Positions 1 to 5,621 of a DNA stretch of 5,621 bases are shown piece after piece. The DNA comes from an uncultured Phycisphaerales bacterium (GTDB taxonomy: Bacteria > Planctomycetota > Phycisphaerae > Sedimentisphaerales > Anaerobacaceae). The stretch's first letter is position 1, and each line of letters opens with the position of its first letter. The stretch covers positions 1 to 5,621 of the forward strand of contig CALEZT010000011.1 of the NCBI GenBank assembly GCA_937927975.1. The letters are read 5' to 3'. Made by a program: the position numbers and the translations under genes. A model generated the notes under the pieces. It made no database searches. It was not told the origin of the DNA and saw only the letters and a list, made by a program, of their open reading frames with translations.

Positions 1-72
1 GAAGACGTGTGATCCGTACGGAACTGGGTATACGGGTCCCCTCTCGATTACGACGCGCTCAATATTCGTCAT
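1..72 (-). CDS. Possible 5' end of an unidentified gene running off the window
   Basis: Reading on the minus strand, an ATG at 72-70 opens a frame of 24 codons with no stop up to the window edge, starting MTNIERVVIERGPVYPVPYG. The residues look protein-like, but I recognise no family. It lies 144 nt downstream of the NLR stop in the same direction, so it could be the next gene of the cluster. Purines (GAGAGG) precede the ATG but touch it directly, which is too close for a good Shine-Dalgarno. The frame is open upstream to a TAG near 114, with no better start visible. A 24-codon open stretch can easily arise by chance, so this is tentative. Confidence 0.3.
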   Translation of the reverse strand, partial: MTNIERVVIERGPVYPVPYGSHVF

Positions 73-75
73 CCT

Positions 76-87
76 CTCACGCGTGAG
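76..87. repeat. 12-bp perfect palindrome CTCACGCGTGAG
   Basis: The two 6-bp halves are exact reverse complements with no spacer. The palindrome ends 3 nt before the ATG of the possible edge gene at 72. It could be a binding site for a dimeric repressor or, in RNA, part of a structure covering that start. With no second copy in the window, a chance palindrome remains possible. Confidence 0.35.
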
Positions 88-216
88 TGATACAACCCCT
101 GGATAGAGAGACCACTATTTTGACACCCCAGGGCATCGCAGGCTCTCGCCCACATTGGGGGATCACTGGTAGTCCCTCCTTCGGGAGATAGCACACCGCC
201 GGCAGTCCGATAATTT

Positions 217-3200
217 TCAGAAGTTTGGACATGGCCCGTCCAACCACACGTCACCCGTTAGCCGCTCGGTGCCTGGAACCAATAATGGTCGTGCTCCCGC
301 CGGATGTTCGAGCACGACTTCTGCAACCTTCGTCGCTTGCTCGGGATATATCTTTGCTAATAGACCGCACATTCTGCAAGCTGCACTTAGGTAGAAGACG
401 CACTCGAGCAGCAGCGTTTTGAAGCCGACTATATCACGCGCCTCTACAAAGGCAGCGGCAACCTCCGGCAAGTTCTCGTCGCGGGCAGAGACAATTCTCT
501 CTGCGGTTTGTATGGCCTGAGCTCGCAATCCCGCCTTGGCTTGAGAAGCCGCGATCCGACTGAGCATCGCGCTAGGATTCTCGGCTTCTTGCGCCATCTG
601 TAACGCATCAAGGAACACGGAAGCTGCCTTCTCGTGATCCACTTTGGCCAGAGCGACACCGATGGCACACAAGGCATCAACACGATCTCCAGCATTCCTT
701 ATCTGCCGTGCGATCCGCAACGCAGCGGAGAACCTATTGTTCTCCACTTGGGAAATAGCCCTATCCAGGCCGGCTGGCCTGTCTTCGTAGGGGTTACCAT
801 AGTAATACGATCCCCAAGGCATTAGGGCGAACGTGGCCCTTGCTCCCTCTGCGTCCCCCGACTGTTTCTGGGCTATATAGATTGCGCGCAGCGCTCTGGC
901 GCGACTACGGTGAGTGTGAGTATGCTCAGCCAAGTGGGTCGCAGCAGAGAAAGTGAGCCTGGCCTTCGCAGTATACCCACTCGCGGCCTCAACTGTGCCG
1001 ATCTCGGCGAGTACTTCAGCCCAAATCGCACCATCTTCGCTTGGCTGTGCCGCATCCAACGCAATGGAGAACACGTCTCGTGCTGCCTCAGTTTCACCCG
1101 CAAAGGTTTGAATTGATGCGAGTTCAACCAAGACATCGGCACGCTGCGCCGAATCATGAATCTGCTGTGCGGTTCGTACAGCTTCTGAGAAGTCACTGGC
1201 CTCAGCCTGAGAGACGGCGATGCCACCTAGGGCCACCCCCCGGTAACCACCCTCGACTTCAATCTGTTGCGCTGTCTGCAAGGCAGCAACGAAGTCGCCC
1301 GTTTGAGCCTGAGCGATCGCAATGGTCGAGAGCACAATTCCCACGTTTGGGTCATCGTTGCTCTGTTGCGCGGTCTGCACCGCGACAGAACACACACTCT
1401 GCGCCGCCGCGATGTCACCCCTCTTGGCATAAGCCGCCGCGATGGCACATAGGGCCTCTGCTTTGCGCCAAGGTTCTTCAATCTGTTCTACTGTCTGCAG
1501 AGCAATAGAGCAGTCCCCAAGTCCAGCTTGAGTAGCGGCAATGGAAACAAGTGCTGTCATCTGAATCTCGTGATCGTTAATCTCATGCACAGCCTGCAGC
1601 GCGGACAAGCTGTCACCGGTGCGGGTCTGAGCATTAGCGATGCGCCATATGACCGAAGCCTGATCTCTTGCATCTGTGATCTGCTGCACGGTTTTGAGTG
1701 CAGCAGAAATCGTAGTACGCGCAGCACTGCTATCGCCCATTTCGGCTTGAACGAACGCTATACTCGACAACAGCCTTGAACGATTCACGGCATAGCCGTT
1801 CTTTTCCACCGCCTGGAGCGCAATGGAAAGTGCGGCGCGTGCCCCTGTTCTGTCACCTACTTTGATCTGAATCCGAGCGAGATCAAGCATCGCCCATGCC
1901 CGCTGCCAAGGGTCATCGATCTGCAGCATGGTTTGCATCGCAGACGACAATGTGACGCACGAGACTGGTTCATCATCTACTTGGTCTTGAGACACAGCGA
2001 TAGCAGCGAGCGTCAGGGCACGAAGCTCGACACCGTGGATCTGCCGTGCGATTTGTAGCGCGGCGGGGAACAGACGTTGACGTGCTAGCCCAATACACAG
2101 CGCCTTTCGACCATAGTCGTCAAGTAATCGTCCCTGGATGGCAAGCAAGTCGCACAAGTGGGAATCCCTCAGGGCCGAGAGGAGAACCACAGCCCATTCC
2201 TGTCGTTTGGAGGTCAACTGGCAGAGCCCTGTACGCAACAACCGGTCCAATATACTTGCCGCCTCCTGTCTGCTGGTCTCATCCAATTCCCAAGCAAGAA
2301 GCAAATACCAAAGCACACGTTCCTCATTTTCACGTAACTCCACCAATTGGCATGCACGCTGCAGGTTGCCTCTACGTAGGGCATCCAAGGGCGGCTCATG
2401 GGTGCTGGCTGCGAGCCGACGGGCGTGGCCAAGACTAAACTCAGCTATTCGAGCCGCATCGTCTATCTCAGCCGCAGCTTTGATTGCATAGAGTTGTGTC
2501 TGGAGCGGCAGGTCTGGTTCTCCTAAGAACGCGTCCCACTGGGCAGTCAGAAAGCGTTCGCTGCGTGCGAGCGTGAATAGGTTCTCTGAGCGCTTACCTT
2601 CGAGGAGATGGTACGGTAATTCGTGCAGACTCCTGGGGTAGTCTGCCCCCCACATTCCGGTGTTTGCAGGGTCAGCCTTACCGTGAAAGTAACCGGCAAG
2701 TTGCACGTGGGCAGCTTGGCACTGTGCATCCGTCTTCAGCCAGGCATCTTTTGCGGCTGCACGGAACTGGGCATGGTAGAAGTCGAGTAGTTCACCCCGG
2801 TACATCACGTGGGGACGGAGCAGATGCAGCAACGCGGCGACATTGCCCTGTGGATCGGGTTCGATTGGTGGCTTCGCCTCGATGTGTCCGGGTGCGAGCA
2901 ACTCAACCAGCTCGCGCTGGCTCAAGCCATGGCGGCTTACGCCCATCAGCAAGGCGAATTGAGGCACCAATTCCTGTCCCACCTTTCGGCCGGCCGCATC
3001 TCGGAAACCATCGTCATCTTCCAATCGCTTGAGAATCCACGTGAATAGCGACTGGGTGCTGGGCGGCAGTTGTGCGATGCGGCTGGTGATCTCCTCATAG
3101 GTGCCGAGTGTACGCAGCTCTTCCAGTGCGGCCAGCAGATAAAGCGGCGTGCCCGCGTCGGTCTTGGTCAGTAGCGCGGTACGCTGGTCCGGTTCGAATC

Positions 3201-4464
3201 TCTTATAGTACCGTTGGCGGAATTGCTCGATGATGGCCTCGCCGTCGGCGGCCGTCAGGGGTCTCAGTTCGATCTCTCGGGGCGGATGATAGCGCCGGCG
3301 CAGTTCCTCCAACGCTGGCCCGTTCAGTGCGGAGAGGATAACCCGGGCCCTCTCCGGCAGCTCTTCAGGGAGCCAGTGCCGCCCGCCAAAATGCGAAGCA
3401 GCATCGAACTGATTGATGCCGTCCAGCAGGATGATTACGTGTTTCTTCTCACAAATCTGTCGGAGGAAATCCGGGAATGCGTCGCGAAGCTTCACGGCAT
3501 CGTCCGGGATTTCGGCAGTAATTCCAGAACAACCCGCCTTCAACTCATGGCACAGACGACGCAAGGTGCGGTGCATATTCGTCGAGCCGGGACTTGCGCC
3601 GACAAAGTGAGGAATGACGAGAGAAGGCTGGCGACCGAAGGTCGGGCTCTGAAGGCAGCGATAGAGGTGCGCGAACAGGGCCGACTTGCCGCTGCCGGGG
3701 GCGCCGGTGAGACAAATGCAGCCATTTCCGCCAGTGGTACTGGCGTGGGCGAGCAGTTCATTCAGTATTGGCTTCCGGCTGCCAAGTACGAAGCGTTCAG
3801 TGTGTTCCTCAACGAACGCTTCCGTCGCCGCGTTTTCCTCAGCGAATTCGTCGAGCTTCTCCGGCGGCTGTGTGCCTAATTCCTCATCAATGGTGCACAT
3901 GAGGTCCGAGTAGACTCGGTCGCCAAACGTCTTCAGGCCGGTCAACCAGCTTGTCTCACTGTCCCACGTAGCCGGGTAGAGGAACGGATTCAAACCCGCA
4001 TTGGTGATCGCGGACTTGAGTTTCGTTAGCTTCTGTTCATTCGGGCTGCTGAGGGGCTCGTGGAACTCCCCGAGCTGAGTCTCCACCATCGAGGCTGTGG
4101 CCACAGGATCGCGGAAATAGAAGAAGGCGTAGCCGTGCTCACCCAGCCGATCCAGCACGCCGTAGCGAACCTCGGCAGCGGTGATGGATTCTTCCTGGCC
4201 GGGTGGTGCCCAGCCGTAGCGGCCGCCGAGCATGCACAAGAATCTCGGCCGGCACTCGTCAATGATCTCCTTGCACACCTGCAACGAATCCTGCTCTGAG
4301 GTGACACCCCAGCGCAGATCCACGTCCACGAGATGAATACGCCGCGCAAGCAGTTCCTCCCGCAGCTTCGGGAACACAAATCGCACGAGATGATCCCGCT
4401 CCGCCTGCATATCCTTGAAGGTTGAGCTGATGAAGACGCGGACGGTTCGCCAAGAGGTAGTCAT
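217..4464 (-). CDS. DUF4062-NACHT-TPR protein (STAND/NLR-like NTPase), 1,415 aa
   Basis: Large intracellular switch protein with no signal peptide or membrane segment. Residues ~7-87 form a DUF4062 domain (VRVFISSTFKDMQAERDHL, VDLRWGV, GRYGWAP), the N-terminal module also seen in animal TEP1, NWD1 and NPHP3. A NACHT-type NTPase follows: Walker A GAPGSGKS at 254-261 (K260), Walker B IILLDGINQ at 344-352 (D348), and a GTPLYL STAND motif at 438-443. A winged-helix-like region spans ~495-570 (LSQREL, DFYHAQFR), then a helical linker to ~785. About 15-16 TPR-like repeats fill ~786-1345, ending in a helical cap and a Pro/Gly-rich tail. The ATG at 4464 is chosen because GGGGGAGG lies 6 nt upstream. 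In-frame ATG 4485 and TTG 4491 would add 7 and 9 residues but lack that site. The ORF shows no frameshift. By family knowledge STAND ATPases oligomerise on ligand sensing; a role in phage defence is my inference. Domain calls are strong, function open. Confidence 0.93.
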   Translation of the reverse strand: MTTSWRTVRVFISSTFKDMQAERDHLVRFVFPKLREELLARRIHLVDVDLRWGVTSEQDSLQVCKEIIDECRPRFLCMLGGRYGWAPPGQEESITAAEVRYGVLDRLGEHGYAFFYFRDPVATASMVETQLGEFHEPLSSPNEQKLTKLKSAITNAGLNPFLYPATWDSETSWLTGLKTFGDRVYSDLMCTIDEELGTQPPEKLDEFAEENAATEAFVEEHTERFVLGSRKPILNELLAHASTTGGNGCICLTGAPGSGKSALFAHLYRCLQSPTFGRQPSLVIPHFVGASPGSTNMHRTLRRLCHELKAGCSGITAEIPDDAVKLRDAFPDFLRQICEKKHVIILLDGINQFDAASHFGGRHWLPEELPERARVILSALNGPALEELRRRYHPPREIELRPLTAADGEAIIEQFRQRYYKRFEPDQRTALLTKTDAGTPLYLLAALEELRTLGTYEEITSRIAQLPPSTQSLFTWILKRLEDDDGFRDAAGRKVGQELVPQFALLMGVSRHGLSQRELVELLAPGHIEAKPPIEPDPQGNVAALLHLLRPHVMYRGELLDFYHAQFRAAAKDAWLKTDAQCQAAHVQLAGYFHGKADPANTGMWGADYPRSLHELPYHLLEGKRSENLFTLARSERFLTAQWDAFLGEPDLPLQTQLYAIKAAAEIDDAARIAEFSLGHARRLAASTHEPPLDALRRGNLQRACQLVELRENEERVLWYLLLAWELDETSRQEAASILDRLLRTGLCQLTSKRQEWAVVLLSALRDSHLCDLLAIQGRLLDDYGRKALCIGLARQRLFPAALQIARQIHGVELRALTLAAIAVSQDQVDDEPVSCVTLSSAMQTMLQIDDPWQRAWAMLDLARIQIKVGDRTGARAALSIALQAVEKNGYAVNRSRLLSSIAFVQAEMGDSSAARTTISAALKTVQQITDARDQASVIWRIANAQTRTGDSLSALQAVHEINDHEIQMTALVSIAATQAGLGDCSIALQTVEQIEEPWRKAEALCAIAAAYAKRGDIAAAQSVCSVAVQTAQQSNDDPNVGIVLSTIAIAQAQTGDFVAALQTAQQIEVEGGYRGVALGGIAVSQAEASDFSEAVRTAQQIHDSAQRADVLVELASIQTFAGETEAARDVFSIALDAAQPSEDGAIWAEVLAEIGTVEAASGYTAKARLTFSAATHLAEHTHTHRSRARALRAIYIAQKQSGDAEGARATFALMPWGSYYYGNPYEDRPAGLDRAISQVENNRFSAALRIARQIRNAGDRVDALCAIGVALAKVDHEKAASVFLDALQMAQEAENPSAMLSRIAASQAKAGLRAQAIQTAERIVSARDENLPEVAAAFVEARDIVGFKTLLLECVFYLSAACRMCGLLAKIYPEQATKVAEVVLEHPAGARPLLVPGTERLTGDVWLDGPCPNF
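430..2109 (-). repeat. TPR-like repeat array in the C-terminal half of the NLR gene (about 15-16 units)
   Basis: The encoded protein repeats the pattern AL..IA..QA..GD...AL.TA.QI.D...RA, a TPR-type helix-turn-helix. Taking the Ile of the 'IA..Q' helix as zero, units fall at residues ~790, 822, 862, 902, 942, 975, 1008, 1048, 1082, 1115, 1155, 1195, 1235, 1268, 1304 and 1335. Spacing is mostly either 33-34 or 40 residues (99-102 or 120 nt). At DNA level the units share recognisable words such as forms of CTGYTGYGC on the plus strand, but they have diverged clearly, so this is not a recent tandem expansion. Such arrays usually bind protein or peptide partners; here it is the likely sensor end. 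Confidence 0.85.
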
Positions 4465-4556
4465 TTCTCGCCTCCCCCAGTACATGGACAACAGAGCCGC
4501 CCTGCGAACGGCTCGTCATCCCCCCGGGTATAGCTGATGAGAATGCGCTGCACCAT
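4461..4556 (-). pseudogene. Short ORF encoding the beginning of a TIR-like domain (31 aa); remnant or coupled leader ORF
   Basis: An ATG at 4556 opens 31 codons closed by a TGA at 4463-4461. Residues 5-21 read ILISYTRGDDEPFAGRL. This closely fits the first strand and helix of bacterial TIR domains of the type 'FISYRR.D....AGRLYDRL'. After the AGRL the similarity stops and the rest is Cys/Gly-rich (CCPCTGGGEK), which does not continue a TIR fold. Neither other minus-strand frame picks the domain up, so a simple frameshift does not explain it; an internal deletion or replacement does. The TGA overlaps the NLR start as ATGA, the usual arrangement for translational coupling. No convincing Shine-Dalgarno precedes the ATG. 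The match rests on about 17 residues, so chance resemblance cannot be excluded, and a functional micro-ORF is the alternative. Confidence 0.45.
4471..4478 (-). promoter_or_regulatory. Strong ribosome binding site deciding the NLR start
   Basis: On the minus strand GGGGGAGG stands 6 nt before the ATG at 4464. It contains the GGAGG core complementary to the 16S rRNA 3' end at near-ideal spacing. The alternative in-frame starts at 4485 and 4491 lie upstream of it. The site is inside the last codons of the short TIR-like ORF, so translation of that ORF would run through it. Confidence 0.8.
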
Positions 4557-4598
4557 CGCGACCGTTTGATCAATTTCCGGATCACAGCAACCTATACC

Positions 4599-4627
4599 AT
4601 TCTATGCCTGTTTCGTGCCGCTGTCCA
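4599..4627 (-). promoter_or_regulatory. Sigma70-like promoter for the TIR-fragment/NLR unit
   Basis: On the minus strand a -35 box TGGACA (4627-4622; 5 of 6 match TTGACA) and a -10 box TAGAAT (4604-4599; 5 of 6 match TATAAT) are separated by exactly 17 nt. Transcription would begin near 4592. That leaves ~36 nt to the TIR-like ORF and a leader of ~128 nt to the NLR start. The site lies after the phosphatase stop, so the NLR gene can be transcribed on its own. No operator or riboswitch was recognised in the leader. Confidence 0.6.
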
Positions 4628-4674
4628 CGCAAGAATGGCCCTTGGTGGTCCTGCGAAGCAGTGGCGGTATGAGG

Positions 4675-5619
4675 TCACAGATCGAGCAAGGCCACGATCT
4701 GCCGTGCTAAAGCCTCGGTGTTGGCGGCGACGAAAGGGGTTCTCTTGGGGCACTTCGGGTCGCGGCGGTAGGTGGCGAAGATGTCCTCGATATCGAGTTT
4801 GCAGTCAATGGGTTGGCCGGTTCTGGGGTCGAGGATGGTGAGGCTGGCCTTGTGTCCGATGAACAAGCCGGGCAGAAGATCATAGGTGGCAAAACCCTTC
4901 GTGAATTCGACCGCGGCATCGGCATAGCCGGCCGCAACCTGAAGGATCATGTTCGAGCCCCAGGCGAGATTCATCCGGCCGTCGTCCTGCTCTATGGCAT
5001 CGAGCAGTCTCTTCTGCGAGGCCACGGACCGGTAGCGTGAAACCTTGGTCGTGAGGAAGTTCACTCGGGCGCCCGCCAGCTGTTCCCTCGGATTGGGCCC
5101 GCCGTCGAGCCGGAACCAGGAATGGGTCGTGAAGTCGAGTGCCTCGGCCTCGCCGGAGCGGCAAGCCCAGTAGAGCCGATTGAGAAATATATCACCCGCC
5201 ACGGCACAGACCACCTCATCCGCCCGGCGGTCATACACAGCGATCAGGCACCACCCGCCCTGCAGGGACTCGATGAACTCCGTGCCGTCGATCGGGTCGA
5301 TGAAGACTACAAGCTCAGCATCGTCCTCGCTCGCCCCTTCCGGCAGTGTCCGGATGCCCAATTCCTCTGAGAATACGGTCAGAGGACGTATTCCAAGCTT
5401 GCCGACCAGTTTCTTCTCCAGGGTGGCCACAATAAGGTCCTCAGCGAGGACATCGATCCCCTTCGTCAGGTTCAGCGGCGATTTTTCAACCCCACGCCTC
5501 TCGACCACCCCCTTGAGCAACAACCGGTCTGAGCCCCGCATACTGGCCCGCACACTATCCATCGCCTTGGAAAAAAGCATCAGAAAGGGGGCCAGGAGAC
5601 GCGCCGAAATGGGGGCCAC
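4675..5619 (-). CDS. Inositol monophosphatase superfamily protein (Mg-dependent phosphomonoesterase), 5' end at window edge
   Basis: Numbering from the GTG at 5619, the protein shows the superfamily's metal-binding signatures in order: E85-E86 in 'FSEEL' (the usual GEE), DPIDGT at 108-113 with D108 and D111, and D247 in 'ATYDLLPG' (usual WDxAAG). An upstream 'DVLAED' (56-61) matches the usual D.VT.AD segment. The family hydrolyses sugar or nucleotide phosphates (inositol-1-phosphate, fructose-1,6-bisphosphate, 3'-phosphoadenosine 5'-phosphate); the sequence does not let me choose a substrate. The length of 314 aa is slightly above the usual 260-280. The last motif is divergent, with Tyr for Trp and no Ala pair. 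Only 2 nt of window remain upstream of the GTG and no good Shine-Dalgarno is visible before it or before ATG 5580, so the true start may be outside. A promoter separates it from the NLR gene; it is probably cytoplasmic and functionally unrelated. Confidence 0.85.
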   Translation of the reverse strand: MAPISARLLAPFLMLFSKAMDSVRASMRGSDRLLLKGVVERRGVEKSPLNLTKGIDVLAEDLIVATLEKKLVGKLGIRPLTVFSEELGIRTLPEGASEDDAELVVFIDPIDGTEFIESLQGGWCLIAVYDRRADEVVCAVAGDIFLNRLYWACRSGEAEALDFTTHSWFRLDGGPNPREQLAGARVNFLTTKVSRYRSVASQKRLLDAIEQDDGRMNLAWGSNMILQVAAGYADAAVEFTKGFATYDLLPGLFIGHKASLTILDPRTGQPIDCKLDIEDIFATYRRDPKCPKRTPFVAANTEALARQIVALLDL

Positions 5620-5621
5620 CT

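Noticed and set aside
119..124. TTGACA on the plus strand as a -35 box
   Set aside because: No -10-like hexamer is found at 16-18 nt, and no plus-strand gene follows.
95..133. Inverted repeat CCCTGG/CCAGGG and small hairpins (CTCC-TTCG-GGAG at 176-187, CCCA/TGGG at 149-159) as a terminator for the NLR gene
   Set aside because: The stems are only 4-6 bp, one loop is 25 nt, and no T-run follows in the direction of transcription.
69..254. 61-codon minus-strand frame overlapping the NLR 3' end
   Set aside because: It overlaps the NLR coding end in another frame, has no recognisable domain, and its amino acid make-up looks random.
430..2109. Repeated DNA words as a CRISPR array
   Set aside because: The repeats are imperfect, in frame, and encode TPR-like helices; there are no uniform direct repeats with unique spacers.
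2281..2340. Local drop in G+C (about 42% in this 60-nt stretch) as a fusion junction between the NTPase half and the repeat half
   Set aside because: Neighbouring stretches on both sides vary between about 50% and 67%, so one low segment is not evidence of a junction.
3214..3879. 221-codon open frame on the plus strand opposite the NTPase domain
   Set aside because: It is antisense to the strongly supported Walker A/B region, contains no recognisable motif, and is a common shadow in G+C-rich coding DNA.
4465..4491. Longer NLR start at TTG 4491 or ATG 4485
   Set aside because: The GGGGGAGG site is ideally placed for ATG 4464 and lies downstream of both upstream candidates. The added residues (SMYWGRRE) are not typical of the domain start.
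4650..4660. CTGC-TTC-GCAG mini-hairpin after the phosphatase stop as a terminator
   Set aside because: A 4-bp stem with a 3-nt loop and no following T-run is too weak to call.

Overview
The window (5,621 bp, roughly 55-60% G+C) is bacterial in character: an intact 1.4-kb-aa ORF with a strong Shine-Dalgarno, a sigma70-like promoter and short intergenic gaps. The sequence does not fix the species. DUF4062-NACHT-TPR proteins of this kind are, from general knowledge, mostly met in bacteria with large genomes (for example Planctomycetes, Myxococcota-like lineages and environmental MAGs), so that is only a loose guess. All supported genes read on the minus strand, and layout is given here in transcription order, right to left.

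(1) 5619-4675: an inositol-monophosphatase-superfamily phosphatase with its metal-binding residues in place. Its 5' end is at or beyond the window edge. (2) 4674-4465: a 210-nt spacer. It holds a good sigma70-like promoter (TGGACA, 17 nt, TAGAAT) and, downstream of it, a 31-codon reading frame whose first ~21 residues look like the start of a bacterial TIR domain (ILISYTRGDDEPFAGRL). The stop of this mini-ORF overlaps the start of the next gene as ATGA. (3) 4464-217: the main gene, a 1,415-aa STAND/NLR-like protein. It has an N-terminal DUF4062 domain, a NACHT-type P-loop NTPase, a winged-helix/helical region, about 15-16 TPR-like repeats and a helical C-terminal cap. (4) 216-73: a spacer with no clear terminator and a 12-bp perfect palindrome. 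(5) 72-1: the possible beginning of another minus-strand gene running off the window.

The NLR-like protein has the layout of a sensor/switch/effector machine: TPR array as putative sensor, NACHT as switch, DUF4062 as putative signalling or effector end. It is a reasonable candidate for anti-phage defence or another regulated conflict function, but nothing in the window proves this. The most unusual point is the TIR-like scrap between the promoter and the NLR gene. It could be the remains of a replaced effector domain or gene, or a short leader ORF translationally coupled to the NLR gene. The phosphatase is probably a separate housekeeping-type gene, since a promoter sits between the two.
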